Origin: Dehalococcoidia bacterium
Lineage (GTDB): Bacteria > Chloroflexota > Dehalococcoidia > Lucifugimonadales > UBA826
DNA: 64,000 bases
Direction: 5' to 3'
Assembly: GCA_029936675.1 (NCBI GenBank)
Contig: JAPYSB010000005.1
Span: 76,104-140,103, forward strand
Shown here one piece after another: positions 24,472 to 33,110 of the stretch (position 1 is its first letter; every line of letters begins with the position of its first letter). The position numbers and the translations under genes are program-made. Below the pieces are notes generated by a model, which was not told where the DNA came from, did no database searches, and saw only the letters and a program-made list of their open reading frames with translations.

Positions 24472-26847
24472 GTGGCAAGTGATATTGATTCAGTTGAAAT
24501 TGAACCCCAGCTTTCGATAGAACTTTTGGAGTCGGTACAGGACCATGTGCTTTGGCTGGCAATGCAATTGGTTCATCATGCCAACAACATTAGAAAAAAT
24601 CCTGATGGGACAAAGGTTGGTGGTCATCAAGCATCCAGTGCATCAATAGTTACATTGATGACCTCCCTGTACTTTGATTTCATGGATAAGCAGGACAGAA
24701 TTTCAATAAAACCACATGGATCTCCGGTTTTTCATGCAATTCAGTACCTTTTAGGGAACCTGGATGCATCGTATCTAACCGAATTGAGAGCCTACCATGG
24801 CCTACAGGCATACCCCAGCAGAACCAAAGATCCAGATTCAGTTGATTTTTCAACTGGTTCGGTTGGCCTAGGCCCAGTAGCTCCAAATTTTGCGTCCTTA
24901 GTACGTTCCTATAACAATTCCCATAATCATGGGGATAACCTCAAAGGAAGATACATATCGATAGTTGGAGATGCAGAATTAGATGAAGGATCTGTATGGG
25001 AGGCAATAGCCGAACCTGCTATGCAGGATGCTTCGGATATATTGTGGATTGTTGATTTAAATCGACAAAGCCTAGATAGGATTATTCCTGGCATAAGGGT
25101 TGGTGCGTGGAAAGATATGTTTGTGGCCAATGGTTGGCATGTGGTGGAAGCTAAATACGGAGCTCTGCTGGAGGATGCTTTTCGACTCCCAGACGGTGAA
25201 ATGTTACGGGAAGCCATAGACAGTATGAGCAATCAGGTCTACCAACGTCTTTTGAGGGTGAATTCAGAAGAACTCCGCGCATGGTTGCCTACTTATACCG
25301 CCTATCCGGACGAAATGAAAAAATTCATATCTGACTGGAATGATGAGGAATTAAGCCGCCTTTTCCATAATTTGGGAGGTCACGACTTCTCAACCCTTAG
25401 GAAGGCTTTCCAAGAGACAGATAAGACAGATGAGCCAAGTGTGGTATTTGCTTATACCTTGAAAGGATACAGGTTACCCTCTGTCGGTGATCCTCAGAAC
25501 CACTCAGTTACATTGTCAGATTCCCAAATGGAGGAACTCAGAAAAAATTTAAATATTGAGCCCGGCAACAGGTGGGGTGGGTTTGATAGTGAGTCGGTAG
25601 AATCGCAGTTTCTTAGGTCTATATCAGAAAAACTGAGCAGACCTGATGTAATAACTCCTCCACCCAAAGAAGATATCCCTCGGGATTTTGGAAGGAGATA
25701 TTCGGGATATATGTCGACTCAACAAATTTTCGGGTTAGTACTAACTGATATGTCTAGAAGTTTGGGGGACTTGTCTCGAAGGATAGTTACAGTGAGTCCC
25801 GATGTAGCAAGTTCCACAAATTTAGGTGGTTGGATAAATAGAGTTGGTGTCTGGAAGCCGAATGAAACCGAATCTCTTCCAGATGAGGGTATTGTAAGAG
25901 CCCTAAAGTGGGAAGAATCTAAGAGTGGACAACATATTGAATTAGGTATCTCTGAGAATAATTTGTTTATGATGCTCGGTCAGCTCGGGCTTTCTAATGA
26001 AATGAATGGGGAAATGCTATTTCCTATTGGTACCCTCTACGATCCCTTCATAAGGAGAGGACTGGATGCATTCGTGTATAGCGTTTACTCAGGTGCTAAA
26101 TTCATTGTTGTAGGGACACCGTCTGGATTGAGTTTGGCCCCTGAAGGAGGCGCACACCAATCGATGATGACAGCATCGATCGGTGTTGAAATGCCTCAGC
26201 TGGACGCATATGAACCTTGCTTTGGCCAAGAGCTGGAGTGGATCATGTTATCCGCCTTGCACCAGATAAGAAAAAGGGGACAGTCAACTTATTTGAGACT
26301 CACAAGCAAACCAGTTGATCAAAATTTATTACTGCTTCCATCAGACGCTTCGCAAATCGAATCTTTGAGATTGCAGGTTTTGAGAGGAGCTTATTGTTTA
26401 AGGGATCGAACCGCTGATTCCTTTTCAAGTGTGAATGGGAGTGGTATAACAATTGTGAGTGTGGGAGCCATGATTCCTGAGGCATGTGAAGCTAGTGATA
26501 TTTTACTTGAGGAAGGTGTCTTAGCCAATGTCATTAATGTTACCGGCCCCGGCCCTTTGTATCGACACTATAGAGATTTAGTGAAGGAATCTATTGAAAA
26601 AGGTTATGGCTTGTCTGAAGGCCTGGCAACGCTGCTGCCGGGGCATATTGATGGCGCACCGATTTTGACTTTGGCAGATGCGCATCCACATTCACTTTCC
26701 TGGATTGGGGGAGCCTTCGGTAGTAAAACAGTGTCTTTGGGGGTTGATGATTGGGGGCAGTCTGGCAGTAGGGAAGATCTTTACCGAGAATACGGAATTG
26801 ATGTCGAAACAATCGTAAATGCTGCCTTATCTGCTTTGGAACTTTGA
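24472..26847 (+). CDS. aceE: Pyruvate dehydrogenase E1 component-like (homodimeric, AceE type)
   Basis: This 791-residue thiamine-diphosphate enzyme fits the single-chain E1 (AceE) family, about 90 residues shorter than the E. coli protein. The ThDP motif is GDAELDEGSVWEA near residue 165 with DLNRQSLD. HQASSASIVTLMTSLYFDF and the segment around YSGYMSTQQIFG are typical. The start is GTG, with a possible extended -10 (TGCTATACT, 24432-24440) upstream. No lipoyl E2 or E3 gene is adjacent, so either they are elsewhere or the enzyme decarboxylates another 2-oxo acid. The gene stands between hydroxypyruvate isomerase and an AroQ-like gene. Confidence 0.8.
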   Translation: MASDIDSVEIEPQLSIELLESVQDHVLWLAMQLVHHANNIRKNPDGTKVGGHQASSASIVTLMTSLYFDFMDKQDRISIKPHGSPVFHAIQYLLGNLDASYLTELRAYHGLQAYPSRTKDPDSVDFSTGSVGLGPVAPNFASLVRSYNNSHNHGDNLKGRYISIVGDAELDEGSVWEAIAEPAMQDASDILWIVDLNRQSLDRIIPGIRVGAWKDMFVANGWHVVEAKYGALLEDAFRLPDGEMLREAIDSMSNQVYQRLLRVNSEELRAWLPTYTAYPDEMKKFISDWNDEELSRLFHNLGGHDFSTLRKAFQETDKTDEPSVVFAYTLKGYRLPSVGDPQNHSVTLSDSQMEELRKNLNIEPGNRWGGFDSESVESQFLRSISEKLSRPDVITPPPKEDIPRDFGRRYSGYMSTQQIFGLVLTDMSRSLGDLSRRIVTVSPDVASSTNLGGWINRVGVWKPNETESLPDEGIVRALKWEESKSGQHIELGISENNLFMMLGQLGLSNEMNGEMLFPIGTLYDPFIRRGLDAFVYSVYSGAKFIVVGTPSGLSLAPEGGAHQSMMTASIGVEMPQLDAYEPCFGQELEWIMLSALHQIRKRGQSTYLRLTSKPVDQNLLLLPSDASQIESLRLQVLRGAYCLRDRTADSFSSVNGSGITIVSVGAMIPEACEASDILLEEGVLANVINVTGPGPLYRHYRDLVKESIEKGYGLSEGLATLLPGHIDGAPILTLADAHPHSLSWIGGAFGSKTVSLGVDDWGQSGSREDLYREYGIDVETIVNAALSALEL

Positions 26848-26907
26848 TTTGCACCCTGTGCTAAAATTTGGCACTGTTCTGACAGAATTTCGTTTGGAGA
26901 AAGATTG

Positions 26908-27336
26908 ATGACCAAAATATTAGTTGTTCATGGGGCGGGGATTAATATGCGAGGTAAGTCACAGGTGGAAATTTTCGGAAGTGACACAATGGAAGATTAT
27001 AGTAACCAGATTAAAGAATATGCTAAACAACTGGATATGACCGTTGATATTTACCACTCAAATATCGAGGGGGAAGTCATAAATAAGTTTTATCAGGCTC
27101 ATGAAGATAACTACGATGCAGCTATTATTAACCCGGCCGGTTATTCTTCAGGCCATCCCGCATTGGCAGCTGCTATAACTCAAGTAGAGTATCCAACAAT
27201 CGAAGTCCATATTTCCAATCCTTCGGCGAGAGGTAATGTTTCCCAAATAGCGCCCTCCTGCAAAGGCGTTATCACTGGATTTGGATTATTTGGGTACTAC
27301 ATAGCGTTGAAAGCGATTAAAAACATAGCAGGATAA
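26908..27336 (+). CDS. AroQ-like (type II 3-dehydroquinase fold) protein with altered active site
   Basis: From the ATG at 26908 (GGAGAAAG upstream) the product has 142 residues and the type II dehydroquinase pattern: ILVVHGAGIN, YHSNIEGEVI, IINPAGYSSGH, EVHISNPSARG and GVITGFGLFGYYIALKAI. The catalytic base His (EVH101) and the following Arg are kept. However, the lid Arg and catalytic Tyr of the family (REPxxYG) are Ser18 and Phe23 here (KSQVEIFG). A dehydroquinase without both is unlikely to have normal activity. It may act on a different ligand, or the pathway enzyme is encoded elsewhere. Confidence 0.75.
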   Translation: MTKILVVHGAGINMRGKSQVEIFGSDTMEDYSNQIKEYAKQLDMTVDIYHSNIEGEVINKFYQAHEDNYDAAIINPAGYSSGHPALAAAITQVEYPTIEVHISNPSARGNVSQIAPSCKGVITGFGLFGYYIALKAIKNIAG

Positions 27337-27361
27337 TGTTAAAGGGGTAGATTTACAAAAC

Positions 27362-28018
27362 ATGAGATTTTCAATACCAATTGCCACACCGATCTCAATA
27401 TTAGTATTAATGGCATTGTTTCTTGTATATATGTCTTGCGAAACTAGTCAGGAAAGTTCCGAAGTCAAGTCTTACGCTAACCCTCCGTCCATGGCTATAG
27501 ATACTACTCAGGACTTATCTGCTGTTTTTGAAATGGAAGATGGCGGGCAATTCACCATCGATCTATATGAAAAACTCGCGCCTAATACGGTTAACAATTT
27601 TGTATTTCTTGCAAACGAAAATTACTATAACGGTACGACCTTCCACAGAGTGATCGATGGTTTTATGGCTCAGGGGGGCGATAGAGGAACTGGTAGTCCA
27701 GGGTATTATTTCGAGAATGAATTTCACGTAGATGCCAGGCATGATTCTGCGGGAGTTTTGTCTATGGCTAATAAAGGGTTAGTGGATGGAAAAGCTACCA
27801 ACAGCAGTCAGTTTTTTATAACTTTTTCAGCGACTGAATTTTTAGACGGATTTGATGCGAATGACCAACCTAAGGATTGTGCCTTGGATTCTTGCCATTC
27901 TGTGTTTGGAAAGGTTGTAAGTGGGATGGATGTTGTGACCGGGATATCCAGACGGGATCCTAGTTCTGCTACCAAACTTGGCGATGCTATTAAAACTGTG
28001 ACGATAAAATCTGACTAG
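27362..28018 (+). CDS. Cyclophilin-type peptidyl-prolyl isomerase lipoprotein
   Basis: This 218-residue protein starts with a signal peptide and a lipobox-like site (VYMSC), so it is probably anchored outside the cytoplasmic membrane. The remainder is a cyclophilin: TIDLYEKLAPNTVNNFVFLA, TFHRVIDGFMAQGGDRGTGSPGY with the catalytic Arg, and NSSQFFITFSATEFLDG. An insertion with two cysteines (CALDSCHSVFGKV) near residue 180 could form a disulfide. It likely assists folding of exported proteins. It ends 4 bases inside the convergent vWA-like gene. Confidence 0.9.
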   Translation: MRFSIPIATPISILVLMALFLVYMSCETSQESSEVKSYANPPSMAIDTTQDLSAVFEMEDGGQFTIDLYEKLAPNTVNNFVFLANENYYNGTTFHRVIDGFMAQGGDRGTGSPGYYFENEFHVDARHDSAGVLSMANKGLVDGKATNSSQFFITFSATEFLDGFDANDQPKDCALDSCHSVFGKVVSGMDVVTGISRRDPSSATKLGDAIKTVTIKSD

Positions 28019-30153
28019 GAATTATGATCCGGGTAAGTTTTCTCTGTTGTGAATCGGAATAACTTCCCTGTTGCTCCAATCCAGGTGCCATCTGAAACAT
28101 ATGCTGATCCGACCAATGGGTGATTGTTTACTCTAATCGTATGTGCAGCAGTTGTTGCCGTTATCAAAAGAGAGCCTTTTCCGAAGACGAAATTGCTTCC
28201 AATAAACTCATCCATTCCAGATTCTGAGCCCGCGACTATATGCCGGGCAAAAATTGACCTAATTACCCTCCTGCTCCGTAATCGGTCGAAGTTTAGAATT
28301 GAGTTTCCCGACTCATCACTAATGAATCCATACGGCTTCGGCAGGGAATTGTGATATATCACAATTATTAATAGTATTATGATTAGAATGGCTACAGGAA
28401 TTATGATTCCTAATGGCATGCTGGTTTTCGAAGTGTTTGTACTTGGGGGAAGGGTATTCGGTTCCGGCTGATAAGGCACATTGGAATATGGTTGTGCTGG
28501 GGCTTGAGGGATCACCCTTGATTCCAAAAACAAATTTCCTGTTGATCGCGAATAATCTCTATCGCCATAGACTAAATCGACATTAAATATAGCTGAAATT
28601 TGGCCTGGCTTATCCGGTGTGAAAACCACATCATACATCCAGGCTTTACCCTCGGAATCAGGCGATCGGGGATTGGTTTTCAAGGTTCCGTGGAATTGTA
28701 AATCGTTAACGATTTGGGGTGTGATGGCGGATGGTAAAACAGCATAAGGGGAATCTTTAATTTTTGTGTATATTGTTGCTACTGTATATTCTTCACCAAC
28801 GAATAGATTAGAGGTGTAAAGTGGGTCCATCTCAATTGTTGGAAATACGTCGGCCTGAAAAGTGAAATCTCGAGTCAGATTGTATTTAATATTCGGCCAG
28901 CCTAAATGGACTGACACCGAATATTTTCCCTCTGATAGAGGTGCAGGAATCTTCGCTGAGTAATACCCGTCACCGGATTTTAAATCACCATCAACTCCCT
29001 TGTCTTTCAATACATATGTTATGGAGGTTTCACCTGGGGAGACAACATCAGCACTGATAGACGCATCCTCGCCCATTATCGATATAGATTGGGCTTCCGT
29101 GACAAAAGCGGAAATAGTAGCTGCTTCATCTGTCGGTACCACTTTCGGCATTTGAAAGTTCAGCCCATATTTATTCGATGCTAAATACCATGAGGATACA
29201 AGGCCACTTAATCCTGTCACATCGACATTCCAATTGCCGGGGGCAGGATCATTAATTATCCATACCACAGCATTAGGAGTTTCAAGTACGGAAGAAGAGG
29301 ACCTGTCACCTGTGGAAGCTTCGAGGCCATCGGGGTTTTTAAGCCTAAAGGAACCAGCGTTTCTTTCTCTGAAGAACAAAGCCATCACATATTCAGTACC
29401 AGGTAAAACCGCTATATCTGAGATTAGTAGATTGCTAAAAGTCAGCTTCTTTTCTCCAGAGGAAATTAATGTTCCTCGGTTATCGGTTGTTAATAAGTAA
29501 TCTGTAAATAATTTCAATCCTCCAATATCTTGCAATTGGAATATGTTTCCCTCAGAAGTAGCCGCAAGATTAGTGGATACTTCTAAATTGGACGCCGGAA
29601 TTCCTGACAACACGAAAGCAGATATATGCCAGCCCCTTTCATAAAAAAGACCGGCTAAAGGGTCCAACCTATGGCCCACATAATCTTCATGGTTTGGATA
29701 TTCGTTAGTACTGATGAGATATATTCCTGACCCTGGAGGGGCACTTTCTATATCTAATAGGCCGTAAGATTCTCCAAGTATCTGATCGACTGCTACGCCC
29801 AAAGAGGAATTGGCTTCGGAATTTGAAATTATGTCCTGCACTTTTTTAGGAAACTCTATGAAATCACTTTCCCCAGCCCTATAAGGCCCAATGTAACTGG
29901 CGGGTGAGTCCATTGTCATCAGATAGAAATCATCACCTTGTTTTATTGTCGACATGATTCCAATTATTGAATCCACCATTTCCATATGGGATTCTTTGGA
30001 AACCACAGAATTCGAGTCTATTCCAAGTATTACTATTCGATGGTCTGATTGAGCATTTTGATCGGCGGATATTTGTATTATGCCGTTGAGGGAGGCGAAC
30101 ACAGAGGCAATAAGAACGATACAGCTGAAGACGATCTTACTTGGTGTATTCAT
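28015..30153 (-). CDS. vWA-like surface protein with one membrane anchor and small cytoplasmic domain
   Basis: The 712-residue protein has a signal peptide (residues about 5-30). Next comes a region that looks like a von Willebrand A domain (HRIVILGIDSNSVV, then GIYLISTNEYPNH), but the MIDAS motif is degenerate (DSNSV rather than DxSxS). Several beta-sandwich segments follow (GDGYYSAKIPAPLSEGKYSVSV resembles 'choice-of-anchor' type domains). A proline-rich stretch precedes one transmembrane helix at about residues 580-602 (LGIIIPVAILIIILLIIVIY). The cytoplasmic end of about 105 residues has an FHA-like look (TIRVNNHPLVGS), but this is not certain. Function may be surface sensing or adhesion. 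Confidence 0.6.
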   Translation of the reverse strand: MNTPSKIVFSCIVLIASVFASLNGIIQISADQNAQSDHRIVILGIDSNSVVSKESHMEMVDSIIGIMSTIKQGDDFYLMTMDSPASYIGPYRAGESDFIEFPKKVQDIISNSEANSSLGVAVDQILGESYGLLDIESAPPGSGIYLISTNEYPNHEDYVGHRLDPLAGLFYERGWHISAFVLSGIPASNLEVSTNLAATSEGNIFQLQDIGGLKLFTDYLLTTDNRGTLISSGEKKLTFSNLLISDIAVLPGTEYVMALFFRERNAGSFRLKNPDGLEASTGDRSSSSVLETPNAVVWIINDPAPGNWNVDVTGLSGLVSSWYLASNKYGLNFQMPKVVPTDEAATISAFVTEAQSISIMGEDASISADVVSPGETSITYVLKDKGVDGDLKSGDGYYSAKIPAPLSEGKYSVSVHLGWPNIKYNLTRDFTFQADVFPTIEMDPLYTSNLFVGEEYTVATIYTKIKDSPYAVLPSAITPQIVNDLQFHGTLKTNPRSPDSEGKAWMYDVVFTPDKPGQISAIFNVDLVYGDRDYSRSTGNLFLESRVIPQAPAQPYSNVPYQPEPNTLPPSTNTSKTSMPLGIIIPVAILIIILLIIVIYHNSLPKPYGFISDESGNSILNFDRLRSRRVIRSIFARHIVAGSESGMDEFIGSNFVFGKGSLLITATTAAHTIRVNNHPLVGSAYVSDGTWIGATGKLFRFTTEKTYPDHNS

Positions 30154-30208
30154 AAACCACTTTTGAGTTATACGCCCCTGGTGACTTTTTTATAGGCAGC
30201 GATAGTTG

Positions 30209-30246
30209 AATTTATATAAAGTTAAAACATAATCTTTATATAAATT
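30209..30246. promoter_or_regulatory. Perfect 13-bp inverted repeat in divergent intergenic region
   Basis: AATTTATATAAAG (30209-30221) and its exact reverse complement (30234-30246) are separated by 12 bases. The repeat lies between the divergent vWA-like gene and a lipoprotein gene. It is AT-only except for the end bases, and may be an operator for both genes or part of their promoters. Confidence 0.4.
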
Positions 30247-30250
30247 TATG

Positions 30251-30281
30251 TTAGATTGAACCTGTTGTGAGTTCAATCTAA
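30251..30281. promoter_or_regulatory. Perfect 11-bp hairpin-forming inverted repeat next to the first
   Basis: TTAGATTGAAC (30251-30261) and its exact complement (30271-30281) flank a 9-base loop. It directly follows the 13-bp inverted repeat. There is no T-run and no gene end nearby, so a regulatory site or 5' UTR hairpin of the plus-strand lipoprotein transcript is more likely than a terminator. Confidence 0.4.
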
Positions 30282-30312
30282 TTTAGGAACTATTTTTGCC
30301 GAACATGTATGA

Positions 30313-30705
30313 ATGTTTGCAGGTAGTGGCAGTGTAAAAAATATATATATGTATCGTCGGATGTGTAAACCATTTTCCTATAATGTGCCTTTGATGTGGA
30401 TTCTTTTATTGATAGGGAATTTATCTTGTGGTGGGGAACGTATGGATATAATTGATGTGTCACTTGTGGAAGTGTCTGGCTTGGTTACCGAATTCAAAGC
30501 TCGTTCCCTTACGGAGATAGATTCCCTCTCCTTAGAGACAATGGAGGGACAAATTTATAATTTTAAAGTCGGTAAAAATTTGGGAAAATTCACACCATCT
30601 CATATACGACAACATATGGTGCATGGAGATTTAGTGGAAATATCATACTTTCGACGTGACGGTGAGAATTGGCTAAGAAGCGTACAGGATTTCACTCTTC
30701 GCTGA
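30313..30705 (+). CDS. Small putative lipoprotein of unknown function
   Basis: The frame opens at ATG 30313, but the ATG at 30349 gives a better signal peptide (MYRRMCKPFSYNVPLMWILLLIG) ending in a lipobox-like LSC. The mature part of about 90 residues is a small beta-rich domain (VSGLVTEFKARSLTEIDSLSLETMEGQIYNF begins it), which reminds one of an OB-fold but is not recognised. No strong ribosome-binding site is present before either start. It is divergent from the vWA-like gene and overlaps the convergent gene by 14 bases at its end. Confidence 0.55.
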   Translation: MFAGSGSVKNIYMYRRMCKPFSYNVPLMWILLLIGNLSCGGERMDIIDVSLVEVSGLVTEFKARSLTEIDSLSLETMEGQIYNFKVGKNLGKFTPSHIRQHMVHGDLVEISYFRRDGENWLRSVQDFTLR

Positions 30706-31237
30706 TGATTTTGTTTTTGGATTTTCTTCCGTAACGCACATATAAAAATACGGAACCCGTTATAAGCACTGAAAATACAAAAAGGAAGAATATTCCTGCG
30801 GCATTGCTTGTGGCACTACCAGAATCCAGAATACTCAATTTAAAATTGATTTTATCTTCAATATTTAGTTTAGTGGAAATTTTTATTTCCACTTCCCATT
30901 CGCCAGAGGTTTCAAAGGTCAAATTTGCATCATAGATAGCTGGTGAGGATGGGGAATTTACAGCTCTCGATTGAAAAGCGTCTTCTCCTTGTCGAATTAT
31001 GACTGTGATAATAGCTTTTTCAATGGGTTCTGTTGTAGATGACAAGGTTGGTTCAATGTGAAAATGAACTGAGCCCGATACTGGTTCGTGAGGAATAATA
31101 CTTATTTTTAAATCATATTCTCCAGTTGTTCCATAGTGGATATTTTTCATATTTCCATGGGCCTCCAACCGAACTGTTTCCCCCCATGACATAATCAAAA
31201 TGGCTGCCAATAAAGTCAGTAAAATTAACTTGGACAA
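30692..31237 (-). CDS. Exported membrane-anchored protein with immunoglobulin-like domain
   Basis: The 181-residue protein has a signal peptide (LILLTLLAAILIMSWG), a beta-sandwich-like extracellular part (YDLKISIIPHEPVSGSVHFH, TFETSGEWEVEIKIS) and a C-terminal transmembrane helix (GIFFLFVFSVLITGSVFLYVRY) followed by RKSK. The pattern resembles YtkA/FixH-like or CopC-like domains used in metal or redox envelope proteins, but no metal ligands stand out. Function is unknown. It lies between the CAT-anticodon tRNA and the convergent lipoprotein gene. Confidence 0.6.
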   Translation of the reverse strand: MSKLILLTLLAAILIMSWGETVRLEAHGNMKNIHYGTTGEYDLKISIIPHEPVSGSVHFHIEPTLSSTTEPIEKAIITVIIRQGEDAFQSRAVNSPSSPAIYDANLTFETSGEWEVEIKISTKLNIEDKINFKLSILDSGSATSNAAGIFFLFVFSVLITGSVFLYVRYGRKSKNKIISEE

Positions 31238-31260
31238 TCAGAATTTGTTCCTTTTTGTAA

Positions 31261-31336
31261 TGGTGGGCCCGGCAGGGATCGAACCTGCGACTAATCGGTT
31301 ATGAGCCGACCGCTCTAACCACTGAGCTACGGGCCC
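31261..31336 (-). tRNA. tRNA with CAT anticodon (Met, or Ile2)
   Basis: On the minus strand GGGCCCGTAGCTCAGTGGTTAG begins a complete tRNA. The acceptor stem GGGCCCG pairs with CGGGCCC, the anticodon loop is CTCATAA (CAT), the T-arm contains GGTTCGATCC, and CCA is encoded (31261-31263). The absence of an initiator-type 5' mismatch rules out initiator tRNA. Elongator Met is most likely, but a lysidine-modified Ile tRNA cannot be excluded by eye. Confidence 0.93.
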
Positions 31337-31458
31337 AAATGTGAGTCGTACCTACTACTAATCTATAGTACGAACAAAAATTTGCGTCGTTAATTGTCCT
31401 GTAACCAAAGGTCGTAGTCAAGGAAACGCTTTGATATTATAGGTTTAAATTAATCCAC

Positions 31459-32103
31459 ATGGAAAATGACGTAGGCCGGGTATCCGGTAAGGTCGCGATA
31501 ATTTCAGGCGGTGCTAGAGGGGAAGAGGAAGAAGAGGCACGCCTCTTTGTTTCCGACTGCGCAAAAATAATCATAGGAGGCATACTTGATTCAGAAGGAA
31601 TTCAAGGAGAGTCTGAAACTGTTGACCAAGATGGAGAGGCTAAGTTCGTTCGTTTTGACGAGTTAATAAAGGATGATTAGTCAAAATCTGTTCAATTGGC
31701 TGTATCTGAGTATGCCAAGCTGAATATATTGATTAATAATGCCGGTATTTTGCTGATGGAAGGGGTTGAGGGTACCATTAGTGAAGAATGGGATCCCCTT
31801 GAGAATAATAATTCTAAAGGAGTTTTTGGGGACAAAGCTTTGTCCCCAGGTTTGATGGACTCTAGATTTAATGCCTACGGTGCTAGTAAGGGACTTGTTA
31901 GGACATTAACAAAATCTATAGCTGTGAATCATGGGTATGAGAATATAAGATGTAATTCCGTTCATCGTAGAATTATCGATACGGATGTAGTTTCAGAAAT
32001 GATTGGGAGTAAAGAAGGCCAGGATTTTCAGTTGGATAGGACACCTCTAAAGGCCATCGCTAATTCTAAGGGCGTTGGGGGTTCTGTATTTGGCCAGAGA
32101 TGA
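31459..32103 (+). pseudogene. Short-chain dehydrogenase pseudogene
   Basis: Two consecutive frames, split by a TAG at 31678-31680, together cover one SDR. The first has the N-terminus SGKVAIISGGARGEEEEEARLF, in which the cofactor loop GGARGIGEA has been lost. The second has ILINNAGIL and AYGASKGLVRTLTKSIAV, but the segment that should carry the catalytic Ser between them is shortened. The C-terminus also differs from normal. These defects together show a decayed gene. The end overlaps the start of the TlpA-like gene by 4 bases, so its message could still carry that gene. Confidence 0.7.
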
Positions 32104-33065
32104 ATCTAGATATGTCACAGGCTCAGAATCGGTTATATATGGTGGAATCACTGCCCAATAAATTTTTCTCCGCTAACAATCTGTATAAGGTTGCCTTATT
32201 CCCATTGTGTTTGGCCTTATTCGCTTTGCTGATAGGGTGCAGCACTGAGGCAGAGTCTGCCGCCAATGTTATTGCTGAACCGGAGATTTCGAAACTTCAG
32301 GTTACGTTTGACAACACACTTGTTAGCGGTACGAGGGATTTGTCGGCTCCAAAAACCGTCATCGGTGCACCTAGTGGCCCACCACCTAAAAGGGAAGAGC
32401 CGCCTAGGCCAACCCCAACAATTGTCTCCAATATTGTGTCTAAATCTCTCAAATCACTTAACGATAAAAAACTCGCAACAGGTTTTTCAATTGCTGTTGA
32501 TGAAACCCTTGAAAATGGAATAATTAAATCCTATGAAGAAGAAGGGTTTTACAGGGATGTAAAGGCACAAATTAAAGGTAAATACCTACCAAAACTGGTT
32601 CAAGGGTATGATGATTCGGCATTAGGCTGGGCCGCTCCTGAGGTAAAAGCTGTTGGTTTGGATGGAGAAGAGATTTATATTGGCGGTGAGGGGCCAACGA
32701 CATTAATAATGGTTCTCGCACACTGGTGCCCTCATTGTCGAAATGAGGTGAGAGAATTGGCGCCATTTTTGAATGACTCTGATTCTTTAGATAGGGTTAG
32801 GATGGTTACTTTATTGACTTCAATTAACGAGGATAGGCCCAATTTTCCACCTCATACATGGCTGGATCTCGAAAAATGGCCCGTTTCTTCAATAGTAGAC
32901 ACTCCCTCTAGCCAAATTGCTACTGCTTACGGTGTGAGTTCCTTTCCATTCTTCATCGTAATAAACGATAGAGGTGAAATAGTACTTAGAATGCCAGGAA
33001 GACTTGGGGTTGAAACTTTAGGTAGATTATTAGATGCAATAGGCGATATGGGTGAAGAAAACTGA
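32100..33065 (+). CDS. TlpA/ResA-like thioredoxin-fold lipoprotein
   Basis: This 321-residue protein has a long N-terminus with a hydrophobic segment and lipobox (ALLIGC near residue 49); an internal ATG at 32139 is an alternative start. A proline-rich linker (GPPPKREEPPRPTP) and a helical part follow. Then comes a thioredoxin-like domain with the redox motif HWCPHCRNE near residue 212 and cis-Pro in VSSFPFFIVI. It is probably an extracytoplasmic thiol-disulfide reductase, for example for cytochrome c maturation. It lies just after an SDR pseudogene and before an aminotransferase gene. Confidence 0.82.
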   Translation: MNLDMSQAQNRLYMVESLPNKFFSANNLYKVALFPLCLALFALLIGCSTEAESAANVIAEPEISKLQVTFDNTLVSGTRDLSAPKTVIGAPSGPPPKREEPPRPTPTIVSNIVSKSLKSLNDKKLATGFSIAVDETLENGIIKSYEEEGFYRDVKAQIKGKYLPKLVQGYDDSALGWAAPEVKAVGLDGEEIYIGGEGPTTLIMVLAHWCPHCRNEVRELAPFLNDSDSLDRVRMVTLLTSINEDRPNFPPHTWLDLEKWPVSSIVDTPSSQIATAYGVSSFPFFIVINDRGEIVLRMPGRLGVETLGRLLDAIGDMGEEN

Positions 33066-33110
33066 TGGTTACAATCCAAATTTTCCAAATGATTGAATGG
33101 AGCTAGCAAA

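Noticed and set aside
30251-30281. Terminator reading of the 11-bp hairpin
   Set aside because: Both flanking genes start, not end, near this site and there is no T-run, so a regulatory role is preferred.
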